Of a stretch of 64,000 bases of DNA, positions 10,736 to 21,151 are shown piece by piece; position 1 is the first letter of the stretch, and each line of letters starts with the position of its first letter. This DNA is from Calamus simplicifolius (taxonomy: Eukaryota > Streptophyta > Magnoliopsida > Arecales > Arecaceae). The stretch spans positions 248,001-312,000 of the forward strand of contig UESW01001505.1 in NCBI GenBank assembly GCA_900491605.1. The letters run 5' to 3'. The translations under genes were made by a program, and so were the position numbers. Under the pieces are notes generated by a model, which saw only the letters and a list, made by a program, of their open reading frames with translations, did no database searches and had not been told where the DNA came from.

Positions 10736-11880
10736 TCACCGACCTCAACAAAGCATGCCCCAAGGACAGCTTCTCTTTGCCTCGGATCGATCAACTGGTG
10801 GACGCTACATCCGGCCATGAGATCCTTAGTTTCATGGATGCCTTCTCCGGGAACAACCAAATCAGGATGAACCCAGTGGATGAAGAAGCTACCTCCTTCA
10901 TAACTGAGAAGGGGTTGTACTGCTACAAGGTAATGCCATTCGGGCTAAAAAACATGGGGGCCACTTACCAAAGGCTAATGAACAAAGTCTTCAAGGACTA
11001 GATAGAACGCAATATGGAGGTGTACGTGGACGACATGCTGACAAAAAGTGTTCACGCCACCAGCCATATCGCCGACCTAACGGAGACCTTCGACAACCTT
11101 CGCCGATACCAAATGAGGCTGAACCCACGCAAGTGTGCCTTTGGGGTGACAGCCGGAAAGTTTCTGGGTTTCATGGTAACCCGGAAAGGAATTGAAGCAA
11201 ACCCTGATAAAGTTCAAGCCATTTTGGACATGAGGTCTCCCACCAACAAGAAGGAAGTGCAATGCCTGACAGGAAGGGTGGCAGCCTTGAGCCGTTTTCT
11301 GTCCAAGTCCGCTGAGAGGTGCCTACCTTTCTTCAAGGCGCTTCGTAGGGCCAATGGATTCGAATGGACGAAAGAGTGTCAGAAGGCCTTCGAGGGGCTG
11401 AAGGAATTCCTATCCACCCCGCCACTGCTGTCCAAGCCAACGGGTGGAGAAGAACTCCTTCTATTCCTCGCGGCTTCTCCCGAGGCCGTTAGTTTTGTAC
11501 TGGTCTGTATGGACACCAACGGCACACAAAAGTCGGTGTATTACATAAGTAAGGTGCTCCGTGAGACGGAGACAAGGTACTTAAAGATTGAGAAGATTAT
11601 CTTCACGTTGATCGTGTCTGCCCAGCGCCTCCGACCATATTTTCAAGCCCATCCGATCGTGGTGGTCACGGACCAACCTCTAAAGACGATTCTCGCTCGC
11701 CCAGACACTTCGGGCTGATTGGCGAAGTGGGCACTCAAGCTGGGGAAATTTGATCTATCTTTCTGCCCTCAGTCAGCCATGAAATCCCAGGTCCTGGCAG
11801 ATGTTTTGGTCGAGTGTACCTGGGGTGAGGAGCAACCCGAAGAGGCCTCTGCAAACCCTTCGATTCCTGAAACCGGAGAT
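10736..11880 (+). pseudogene. Reverse transcriptase (5' truncated) and gypsy RNase H of element B
   Basis: RT resumes at TDLNKACPKD and continues with ILSFMDAFSGNNQI, PFGLKNMGATYQRLMNKVF, an intact YVDDML active site (about 11026) and LNPRKCAFGV. The gypsy RNase H follows (GGEELLLFLAASPEAVSFVL, RLRPYFQAHPIVVVTDQPLK). Stops at 10999-11001 (TAG) and 11716-11718 (TGA) interrupt an otherwise open frame. Element A has Gln (CAG) at the first position, so that stop is a C-to-T change. The catalytic centre is intact but the N-terminal fingers are deleted. Confidence 0.85.
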
Positions 11881-12330
11881 GATGAATGGATCCTTCATGT
11901 GGACAGGGCATCAAATTCTCAAGGAGCGGAGCGGGCCTCATCCTGGCCAACTCGGACGGAGTTGTAACCGAGTGTGCACTCCGCTTCCTCTTTCCAGCCA
12001 CCAATAATCAGGCGGAGTATGAAGCCCTACTGTCTGGGATAAGATTAGCCCGAGAGCTCGGGGTGAAGCGCCTTAGAGCGTTCACTGACTCCTAGTTGGT
12101 CACTGGCCAAATCATAGGGGAGTATGAAGTGAGGGATCCTATCATGTCCCGCTACTTGAGTATGGTACAGTCGCAAGCTTCTCTCTTAACTTATTTCAAT
12201 GTTAGCTATATTCCTCGAGGAGAAAATGCTAGAGCAGACGCCTTGTCCCATCTTGCCACCTTAGCCGATGGGATGTTGGGAAGAGCTTATATAGAGCACC
12301 TGGAAGCCCCAAGTATCGAAGTAACAAGAG
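11881..12330 (+). pseudogene. Archaeal-type RNase H of element B
   Basis: After a frame change near 11930 the domain reads AGLILANSDGVVTECALRF, NQAEYEALLSGIRLARELG, RAFTDS, then ENARADALSHLATLADG. The acids of the DEDD set are present except that the first block reads HVDRASNSQ, where HIDGASNSQ is expected, so the first Asp survives but the following Gly is changed. A TAG at 12093-12095 replaces the Gln codon of FTDSQL. Confidence 0.82.
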
Positions 12331-13591
12331 AAGCTCTACCAGTTGAGCAGGAGCCTTCCTGGATGGATGCTTATATCCAGTACCTTACCGATGGTACCCT
12401 CCCTGAAGACCCTGCCGAGGCCAGGCAACTCAAAAGACGGATGGCAAAGTTTTTTATAATGGAAGGAAAACTCTATCGAAGGTTGTTCTCATACCCAGTT
12501 CTCAGGTGTGTTGGCCCCATAGAAGTGGATTATATCCTGCGGGAGATACATGAAGGCATATGTGGAAGTCATCTGAGGGGCAGAGCTCTGGCGTACAAAG
12601 CCTTGCGGCAGGGATATTACTGGCTGACAATGAAGGAGGATGCATCTGAGCTTGTCAAGAGGTGTGAAAGTTACCAGCGCCATGCTAATATCCAACACCA
12701 ACCGACGTCCCAGCTGACCCCCTGACTGCACCTTGGCCCTTTGCTCAGTGGGGTATGGACATCCGGGGACCATTCCCTCCAGCCTCTGGACAACGCAAAT
12801 TCTTATTAGTAGCCGTTGACCATTTCACCAAGTGGATCGAAGCTGAGGCTCTCACCAAGATCACCGAGGGCAAAGTAAGATCCTTCTTCTGGAAGTCTGT
12901 TGTGTGCCGATTCGGGCTGCCACACACCCTCATCACTGATAACGGCCGATAGTTTGACAACATGGCCTTCCGAAAATTCTGTACTGGGCTGGACATTCGT
13001 CAACGATTCACCTCTATGGGGCACCCCTAGACCAATGGCGCAGCCGAAGTGACCAATCGCATTATCCTCCAAGGACTCAGGGCCCGGCTAGATGGCTGTA
13101 AGGGACGTTGGGTGAAAAAGCTTCCCAGTGTATTGTGGGCCTGCCACACGATGCCACGAGCCCTCACCGGGAAAACTCCTTTCAGCCTAGTTTTTGAGAT
13201 CGAGGCTGTCATTTCGGTGGAGATAGGTGTTCCCAGTCCCCGGACAGAGTTATACCACGAAGAGAGCAACCCAAGTCAGCTGCAGGCCGATCTGGACCTA
13301 GTGGAAGAATTGCGAGACCAAGCGCAACTCCGCATGGCGGCTTTCCGTCAGCAAGCGGCCCGATACTACAATGCTCGAGTACGGTCCAAGACATTTCGCC
13401 CTGGAGACCTCGTCCTGCGACGAGCTGAAGTATCAAAGCCGATGGAAGGAGGCAAGCTAGCACCCAAATGGGAAGGACCATATCATGTCACGGAGGTGCT
13501 TCATCATGGGGCATACAAAGTTGAGGAGCTAGACGGGAAACCTCTCCCCCGCACTTGGAACGCAGACAATCTACGTCGGTATTATCAGTAA
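12331..13591 (+). pseudogene. Integrase of element B
   Basis: The HHCC zinc region lies at about 12545-12700 (HEGICGSHLRGRALAYKALR, then CESYQRH); one zinc Cys is replaced by Tyr (CxxC reads CESY). The core has WGMDIRGPFP, FLLVAVDHFTKWIEAEAL, LPHTLITDNGR and NGAAEVTNR, so the DDE residues are visible. The C-terminal part (VLRRAEVSKPMEGGKLAPKW, GPYHVTEVL) ends at a TAA at 13589-13591. Breaks are a one-base loss in the C run before 12723, TAG at 12950-12952 and TAG at 13028-13030; both TAGs replace Gln codons. Confidence 0.87.
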
Positions 13592-13677
13592 TGTGTTGAC
13601 TCCATTAATTTGAACCTGCTTGCCAGAGTGCTATTCAAAGTATTTTCATTGCTTTATTTTTGAATGATCGTACTTCT
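13592..13677 (+). other. Spacer after integrase
   Basis: Short A+T-rich non-coding spacer between the pol stop and the tandem array. I see nothing specific in it. Confidence 0.5.
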
Positions 13678-14143
13678 CACTTAAAGCCCGGCTCCGTGTC
13701 GGCACTTAAAGCCCAGCTCCATGTCGGCACTTAAGCCCAGCTCCGCATCCGCACTTAAAGCCCGGCTTCGCGTCGGCACTAAAGCCCGGCTCCGCGTTGG
13801 CACTTAAAGCCCGGCTCCACGTCAGCACTTAAGCCCGGCTCCACGTCGGCACTTAAAGCTCGACTCCGCGTCGGCACTAAAGCCCGGCTTCGCGTCGGCA
13901 CTAAATCCCGGCTACACATCGGCACTTAAGCCCGGCTCTGCGTTGGCACTTAAAGCCCGGCTCCGCGTCGGCACTTAAAGCCCGGCTCCGCATCGGCACT
14001 TAAAGCTTGGCTTCGCGTCGGCACTTAAAGCCTGGTTTCACGTCGGCACTCAGCCCAGCCCTGCGTCGGCACTCAGTCCGGCTCCCCGCCGGCACCTAAG
14101 GCCCGGCTCCGCATCGGCGCTCAATGCCCGACTCGCGTTGGCA
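13678..14143 (+). repeat. Tandem array of a 24-25 bp unit, 19 copies, between integrase and antisense ORF
   Basis: The unit is CACTTAAAGCCCGG plus CTCCGCGTCGG with substitutions and one-base length changes. I count 19 copies in about 466 bp. The CTCCGCGTCGGC core resembles the GC-rich array in this element's LTRs. No spacers, so it is not a CRISPR-like structure. Confidence 0.85.
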
Positions 14144-14462
14144 TATTCAACATCGCGTTAGGAATTCAACGACTTCGCATCGGCACAAGCGGGGTCCTAC
14201 ACTATCTATTGTTCTGACCTTCGTGTCTGCGACTAAGACTAATCCTGCATCAGTTCTCTAATTGATTTTCTAATGTCCCTGAAAAAGAAATCGTGTTGTA
14301 ATTTTTCGGCCATAGGTTTTTGGTTCGCGTCAACTCACACACTAGCAGACCCAATTATGATCCAAGACAAGCGTTACGGATCAAAAGATTCATTAATAGC
14401 CAAAGTTTACAAAATCGCTGATTTAAATCGGACTTGAAGCAATACAATGAAAGTGGAAGAGA
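14144..14462. other. Non-coding spacer
   Basis: About 320 bp between the tandem array and the 3' end of the antisense ORF. It contains stops in all frames and no recognised motif; it probably includes the 3'UTR of the antisense transcript. Confidence 0.5.
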
Positions 14463-16678
14463 CTAAGGATCACTTGGAGCTAAGTTGTCATCTTCGGGGA
14501 CTTCGTCTGGCTCCAACCCCTCGATCCCCTCGAGGCCGTAGAGTTTTTGGATCTTTTCCTTACAGTCCTGGAAGCCGCCCTCGTATGCAAATGTCGTCGA
14601 CTTGGCCAATTCCTTGCTAAAGGCGCTAGACTTCCTGAAGTTCTCTACGGCCTCAGTGGCTCTCTTCTCCACCTCGGAGGGTTTCTGCTCGGCCTCCACA
14701 ACCTTCTTCTTGGCATCCATAATCTTTTGCTCGATCTCGGCGGCCTTCTTTTCAGCTTCGATCACTACCACCTTAAGGTCTGTAATCTTGGCATCAGACT
14801 GGCGGGCGATCTCTTCTGCGTTCTCAGCTCTCTCTTCAGCCACACCTATTTCAATGGTGGCGGAGTGTAATCGGTTCTTCAACATGTATATTTCTGACTC
14901 TGCCACCTCCAATTTCTCCTCTGCCATTCTTTATTTTCTTCGGCCACCTGAGCATTATCCAGCTCATTGGCCGCTTGACGCCGGGCAATTTCCAGTGCCT
15001 CTTCTGCTTTCTCGGCTCTTAGCCAGATGGCTTCGGCTTTGCCCTTTAATGCTGCTCGGGTATCCTCCAGGGCCATCTCCGCCCTCTCTGCCCTAGCCTG
15101 GAGCGCTTGCATCTCCTTCAGCGATTGATCAAGAGAAGCATCGCCTAGGGCCCAAATGTCCCTCATGGCAATCATAGAATTCAGCGCCTGGGCAGAGTGT
15201 CTAGGTTAGACAAAGAAAACAGCCTAAAAAAATGATGATGAAAAGGTTGATAATAGAGCAAAGCTCACCCAGAGGTGTGCCACAGACACCTCTCGAAAGA
15301 AGGTAGCCCTCCCTTGATGTTGGAGAAACTCCTGCAACTCGGACACGAATGCCTCGTTCAGTGCTCGCTCGGCCCAGCGACTGTAATTCGCCAAAATCGA
15401 TTGGAAGGAAGGATCGACACCATTCCCTTCCGCTGGCGTGGGGGCTGTGTGGGAGGACTCCGCCTCTGACTCTGCCACCTCCGGCACCTTTGCTGGTGGA
15501 GGCGCCTCGGTTGTTGCCCCTTTGGGAGGTATGACAGCTGCTAGAGTCGGCTTTGTAGTTGAGTGGGCCGGCTCCGTTTCGACGGCTTCGGGCGGGGGTG
15601 ACGGTGCTTTCGCAACTCACTCCGGAGAGGGATCGAGCAGAATAATAGAAGGGGGAGTCGGTACCGGTGAAGGCAAATTGTTTCCTCCCGCCTTGCTCCG
15701 CCCAACTTCCTCGCTGGCCTCGGCCCTTACCGCGTCGTTCCTTATGGGCTCGTCGGCTTGGGCTCCTACCGCCTCGTGCCCGCGCAAGGGCTCCATGGCC
15801 TCGGCCCTTCCAGTGTCGGCCCTTCCAGCATCGGCCCTCCTGGGAATCTTGGCGATGGCCCTCCTCTTGGCGGGGGCTCCATTCCCCTTTGCCTTCCTCT
15901 TCTTGGTAACAGCTTGCCGGATCTCACGAAGTGATGGCATCATTCCTATATCAGAAAATAGGAAAGGAGTTAAAAAAAAAGGAAGAGAAGAAGAGGAGGG
16001 GAAAGAGGTGAGTAATCAAGTGTTCACCGCTAGATGGAATAAGGCCAGCGAGACGGAGGTTTTCGTCGGTCATAAGCTGATTGCACCAAGGGATATCGGT
16101 AGTCAGAAGCTGCCCAAATGCCATTCGATCCCTCGAGAAGATGGAGGAGTCCCTATTGGCGTCAGTATTTGGGGTTCCTCAGCTTCCACTCACCCCCTCG
16201 ACATTGGCAAAAAAGAACTTATCTTTCCACCCTTTGATAGAGGTGGAAAGATACAATTTGGGGATCCTAGTGGGTCTAGAAGTAAAGGACCACCAACCCG
16301 CTTGCTTGCGGATGGTATAGAAACTGTGAATAAGGAGATGCTAGCCTATATACCCTGCAAGTGATAGAGAATCAGAAAGCCAATGATAGTTCAGATGGAG
16401 TTAGGGACTAATTGGGAGGGTGTTAAAGAATATCTATCTAGAAGGTTGAGGATGAAAGGGTGAATGGGTAATCGAAGTCCTGCCTTAAAGAAGGCTCCGT
16501 ACAAAGCAACCCTTCTGAGATGGGAAGAAGTTACCCTGTCACTAGGAGTAGGGTAGGACAGACGCATGTTTGGAGGAAAATTATATTTGGCTCCTAGGTT
16601 CACTATGTCTTGAGCAGACATAGTGGAGGCAGTCCACTCGGGAGACTCCTTGACAACGCTGGAGGGACCAGCGGCCAT
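14463..16678 (-). pseudogene. Antisense extra ORF of Tat element B (gypsy-type transposon protein)
   Basis: The reading frame runs opposite to pol. The N-terminal block (start 16678) with LYGAFFKAGLRLPIHPFILN, LLDRYSLTPSQLVPNS and, later, SIKGWKDKFFFANV resembles the plant 'putative gypsy type transposon' domain (Transposase_28), known from antisense ORFs of Tat elements. A basic segment follows (VTKKRKAKGNGAPAKRR, about 15890), then Asp/Glu/Ala-rich linker, then a long Ala/Glu-rich coiled coil (14463-15175). In-frame TGA at 16391-16393, TAG at 16346-16348 and a frameshift near 14930 make it a pseudogene. Candidate introns with splice consensus are 15946-16027 (long pyrimidine tract) and 15201-15268; the second leaves a one-base phase conflict. 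Function unknown in any Tat element. Confidence 0.7.
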
Positions 16679-17310
16679 CAGACGATGCCGGGGGGAGGTC
16701 CGTCCGACGGCCGGACGACTCCCGGTTGCGGGGCGTTCGGCCGACCGCCGCCGTTCCGACGAAGTATGGTCAGAAGATGGGGTGGTCCAATGAGTTAGTA
16801 AGGAAGCAGAAGGTTAAGAAGGAATGGGGGAACGACCCCAAGAATTGGAAATAGAACAAGAAGGCGAAGAAGCCATGGGAACTAACCTGGAAAACTCGAA
16901 CCGAGATTGAAGGAGCACGAGGAAGGGAACAGAGACAGAAGGTAAACGACGCTTGCAGATTCAAGGTAGGAGGTTGTAACATAAGAGGAGGTGGGGATTG
17001 GAAGATAAGGACGGTCTTTCCCTTTTATAACCCCATTTCAAATCATCCCGCGGTTGTCCGATCTGACCATGTGTCTGCTTTCCATTGGAAACTGCTTCGG
17101 CAGCCCATCGGCATGAGAAACACGAAAAACACCACCAATAAAAAGGTGGCGGTGACCTTATCGCTATGATGACGCTCACCTTTTTACAACTCCTCACCCA
17201 AGAAAATCTTCCCCAATCCCAACAGCCTGAACGGACAAAATAATGGTACGGAGATCAGTCGCCTGGTAGATATTAACACCCCTTTCATTGGAGACTGTAC
17301 GCCCACCCAT
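16679..17310 (-). other. Leader and promoter region of the antisense ORF
   Basis: Non-coding DNA between the antisense ORF start and the 3' LTR. It holds a TATA box on the minus strand (17033-17040) and, downstream of it, a leader of roughly 330 bp. I see no other gene. Confidence 0.5.
17033..17040 (-). promoter_or_regulatory. TATA box for the antisense ORF
   Basis: The minus strand reads GGTTATAAAAGGGAAAG. It is the only strong TATA match in the 600 bp upstream of the antisense ORF and points toward it. Confidence 0.5.
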
Positions 17311-17329
17311 CTCAGGGGTGGGGGGCATC
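17311..17329 (+). other. Polypurine tract of gypsy element B
   Basis: The stretch CAGGGGTGGGGGGCA lies immediately before the 3' LTR start TGATATGG at 17330, the usual place for plus-strand priming. Confidence 0.65.
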
Positions 17330-17983
17330 TGATATGGATGATCATCTCCTTTAGGCGGCGTCATAACACCCTGTGCGATTTTTGGAATTAATGATGTGAT
17401 AGCTCGTTTTTGGGATGTTGGAATTCCTGTCCCCGCCCTTGGCTCTGGCCTCCAGTTCCGGCCTTGGCTCCAGCCTCCAGTGTCGGCTTCGGCCTCTGGC
17501 TCCGGCCTCCAGCGTTGGCTCCGGCATACGGCTCTGGCCTCCAGCGTCGGCTCCGGCCCTTGGCTCTGGCCTCCAGCGTCGGCTCCGGCATACGGTTTCG
17601 GCCTCCAGAATCAGCTCCGGCCTTCGGCTCCGGTCTTGGCTTCGGCCCCCAGCGTCGGCTTCGGCCTCTGGCTCCGGCCTGCGGCTCTGGCCTCTAACTT
17701 CGGCCTTTGGCTCCGGCTTTCAGTGTCAGCTCCGGCATACGGCTCCGGCCTCTAGCTCCGGCTCCAGCTCTAAATTGGTGCCTTATTTTCATAAGTACAT
17801 TAAAACCCACTTCAGGTAACGGACCCCAAAATTCGAGACATCCATTACCATGTATCTCGCTCACTAAAATCATGGGCAGGTACTAGCATGCCCCGCAGTT
17901 ACCGGCACACACGGCGCCTATTCAGCAACGGCCCATCCACTTGCTGTTCGGCAGAGCTCATCCTAGCAAAGCAGATTTGACGG
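17330..17983 (+). repeat. 3' LTR of gypsy element B, first part
   Basis: Matches the 5' LTR from 9364. Its GC-rich array (about 17430-17768) is roughly 60 bp longer than in the 5' LTR. It is broken after ...GATTTGACGG by Sirevirus 1 and resumes at 27312. Confidence 0.88.
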
Positions 17984-19431
17984 TGTTGACCCAATTGATA
18001 ATTTTGATGATTAACAAAACTATTTGAGTATAACAATTGAAGGCTCTAATGATTTTGATTAAGTTTTTCAGATTATAAGTCGATTGAATGATCAAAATCA
18101 GGAGTTAAATCTTGTTCTGGATCGAATCTAATGTCTAGGTAAGATTGCAGACATTAGAGTCGACTCCGAGAATCACAGAGCCGACTCCAGTATCTGGCAC
18201 AGAAGTTAGAGTCGACTCCGAGACTGTTAGAGCCAACTCCAACAGAAAAGACAGAACGTTGATTTTTCTGGCCCCGACTTAGAGTCGACTCCGGGTCTGT
18301 TAGAGTTGACTCCAGAAAAGTTTCTTGTCGACCCCAGAAAAGTCAGAGACGACTCCAGAATTAACGGGTTAAAGTGTTTCGAGTTTGAGCCGACTCCAGA
18401 AAAGTTAGAGTCGACTTCAACCCACCTGGAACGAAAAATCAAATTGCCAGATCAGCTCTAATGGTAATATTTCTATTTTACTTTATTTCTAACGGATATA
18501 TTTTGTTGCAAGGTACACTCCAACGGATAGTTTTCTTCTAAAAATGGTTTGAAAGAAATCTATAAAAAGGGAAGACTATCATTCAAAAAAAAAGAACGAA
18601 AAAAAAAAAAGAAGAAAAACGGAAATAGAGAAATCCCAATTCAAAAATCCGAAAAAGAGAGAGCCTGAATCTCAAGAGAAAAAACCTTCTAGCTCAAATC
18701 CACTCCACTCCAAAAGCTCAAGAGGAATCCAAGGCATTCAAATCAAAGTTTTGGTGGTTTTCCCAAATTGAAGAAAGAGGATCAGTTTCTTGCTTTTCAA
18801 TCCTTCTCAACTGCTTCAACTGTGAAGAATCGGAGCTGAGGCTTGATTCAATCTAGCAAGGAGAAGAAGAAAAGAAGAAAAGAAGAAAAGCTCAAAAGCC
18901 AACTAACTACAAATCAGGCTTTTCTAAACCTTGTTCATTTACTTGATTATTTGCTCATTGAGGAGCTGTGTACTTGAAAAACAATATTTCTTTTGTTTGT
19001 GTCTAGTTCAATCTGGGGGATTGAACTAGTGGAGGTAGTCTTACCTCGGTACAAGCTTGGTATAGCTTGTGTTAGGGTTTTTGTGCTGGTGAGCCCAAAA
19101 AACCGGCTGGGTTCGTTGTGATCCTGGGAAAATAATAAGTTTGAGTTGTGAGCTTGTAAAACAACTCGGCTGTAATCAAGGAAGATTATAGTGTGGACCC
19201 AAGTGAATCTTGGGAGTGGACGTAGGTGTTGGATACACCGAACCACTATAAAATCTTTGTGTTTGCCGTGTCTCCTTATCTCTATCTATCTCTATCTCTA
19301 TCTTATTGATTGTATTTATTTTTGCATCTGCATTCACTTTCACTCACACTAGGCAAACAAATATTTCAAAAGGTTTAAATTTTTTTAGAACCCAGTTCAC
19401 CCTCCCTCTTGGGTTGTCATCTGGGCCAACA
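17984..19431 (+). repeat. 5' LTR of Sirevirus 1
   Basis: 1448 bp. U3 holds the GTCGAC motif array (18156-18420). The TATA box (CTATAAAAAGGG) is at 18560-18571. A purine-rich A/G stretch follows (about 18583-18660), and a short TCTATC microsatellite lies near 19275-19305. Confidence 0.93.
18156..18420 (+). promoter_or_regulatory. Phased GTCGACTCC array in U3 of Sirevirus 1 5' LTR
   Basis: Ten copies of a core close to GAGTCGACTCC. Core C positions are 18161, 18182, 18213, 18234, 18286, 18307, 18329, 18350, 18391 and 18412. The steps are 21, 31, 21, 52, 21, 22, 21, 41 and 21 bp. The array ends about 140 bp upstream of the TATA box. A U3 enhancer role is inferred. Confidence 0.8.
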
Positions 19432-19433
19432 AT

Positions 19434-19445
19434 TGGTATCAGAGC
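19434..19445 (+). other. PBS, initiator Met-tRNA type (Sirevirus 1)
   Basis: TGGTATCAGAGC, two bases after the LTR end, is the usual copia PBS complementary to the 3' end of initiator tRNA-Met. Confidence 0.9.
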
Positions 19446-19492
19446 TAGTGCTCATTAGATTTTAATCACACGATCAAGAGCTAAAGATCCAA

Positions 19493-21151
19493 ATGGCAGC
19501 TCAAGTTGGATCATTTGCTGAAGGTCATTCTACGAATAGACCTCCACTGTTTAATGGTTCAAATTATTCATATTGGAAAGCTAGAATGAGGATATTCATT
19601 CAAGCTTCTGACTATGAACTATGGGGTGTTATAATTAATGGACCTAGTACACCCACACATGTTATTGATGGCACTATTGTTCCTAAGCCCGAAAGGGACT
19701 GGAATGATAATGATAGGAAGATGGCACAGCTTAACGCTAAAGCCATGAATGTTTTATATTGCTCTTTAGATGTAAATGAATTTAATAAATCTCCACATGT
19801 AATTCCGCAAAGGAGATTTGGGATAGATTAGAGGTTACCCATGAGGGTACCAACCAAGTAAAAGAATCTAAAATTAATATTCTTGTTCATAAATATGAGT
19901 TGTTTAGCATGGAACAATCTGAAACCATTGCATGCATGTATACTAGATTTACAGATATTGTAAATGGTTTAAAAAGTCTTGGTAAGACATATACTAACTC
20001 AGAACTTGTTCGAAAAATTCTTAGGTCACTACCAAGATCATGGGAAGCCAAAATGACAGCAATCCAAGAAGCAAAGGACCTCAACACTCTGCCCTTAGAG
20101 GAGCTTCTAGGATCACTTATGACCCATGAGTTGACAATGAAGCAGCACGTAGAGGAGGACACAAAGAAGAAGAAAGTGATTGCCCTCAAAGCTGCAAAAA
20201 AGAAGAGAGCAGCAGCGATGATGATGATGATGATGATGAAGAGACTGCTCTCTTAGCTAAAAAGTTTAAAAGATTCATGAGGAGAAAGAAACCCTTCCAC
20301 AAGAAAAAATTTGGAGCAAAGTGGGAAGGAGAAAAGGATAAGAACAAGGACAAGGACAAAGAAAAAGAGAAAGACCCCTTGACTTGCTATGAGTGTAATA
20401 AACCGGGGCACTTTAGGAATGAATGTCCTAAATTAAAGAAAGCCTACAAAAGAAAAAAAAAGGCTTATGTGGCGACTTGGAGTGATAGCGAAAAATCTTC
20501 TTCCGAAGAAGAAGAACAAAAGGAAGTCGCAAATGTATGTTTTATGGCGGACGACAACGATGAGGTAAGTTCCGATAACCCTTGCGATGAGTTTGCATTT
20601 GATGAATTATTTGATGCTTTTAATGAACTTGTCGGCGATTTCAAGGTTTTGAAAAAGAAATACAAGCTTTTGAAAAATAAAAATTCAACTTTCATTAAAG
20701 AAAAGGAAGATCTTAATAATGAAGTTAAGAAACTTAAATCTGAAAATGAAATTTTGGTAAAAGAAAAAGAATTAATTTCAAATGAAAATGATAAACTAAG
20801 GAAAGAGGTTGAAAAATATAAGAACATAGTTGATAAGTTTACCTTAAGCTCAACTAAATTGAACATGTTATTAAATAGTCAAAAGCAGTTTTTGACAAAG
20901 CCGGATTAGGGTATAACACTTTTAGAAAACAAAAATCACTGAAAAATATTTTTGTGCGTGCTGGCCAAAGTAATTTTACATGCTTTAAATGTAATCAAAA
21001 AGGACATAAATCTTATGAATGTAAAATTCTAAAACCTAATAAAAACTTAAATATTAAAGGAAAGAAAATATGGGTTCCAAAAGGAACAGTTTTTATTGCT
21101 ACTAACCATGAAGGACCCAAGAAAGCTTGGGTACCTAAACATAAGACTTGA
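19493..21151 (+). pseudogene. gag of Sirevirus 1
   Basis: Starts MAAQVGSFAEGHSTN. The gag core is recognisable by PPLFNGSNYSYWKARMRIF, ELWGVIINGP, CMYTRFTDIVNGLKSLGK and LEELLGSLMTHEL. An acidic tract coded by a GATGAT microsatellite lies near 20215-20238. Two zinc knuckles follow: CYECNKPGHFRNEC (about 20386) and CFKCNQKGHKSYEC (about 20981), separated by a Lys/Glu-rich coiled coil. A one-base loss near 19790, a break near 20210 and a stop at 20907 interrupt it. The end at TGA 21149-21151 is in frame with pol, so pol would need stop read-through. Confidence 0.88.

Noticed and set aside
13678..14143. Regular repeat array that could suggest a CRISPR-like structure
   Set aside because: Units are directly adjacent with no unique spacers, in a plant retrotransposon.
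15438..16364. 308-codon plus-strand open frame as a gene
   Set aside because: It is opposite to the antisense ORF, which has recognisable domain blocks and a coiled coil; the plus frame is low-complexity.
18227..18442. Open frame with repeated SRxGVDSN on the minus strand of the LTR (also 26036-26323, 56133-56546)
   Set aside because: It is the translation of the GTCGAC array; the frames do not extend beyond it and differ between copies.
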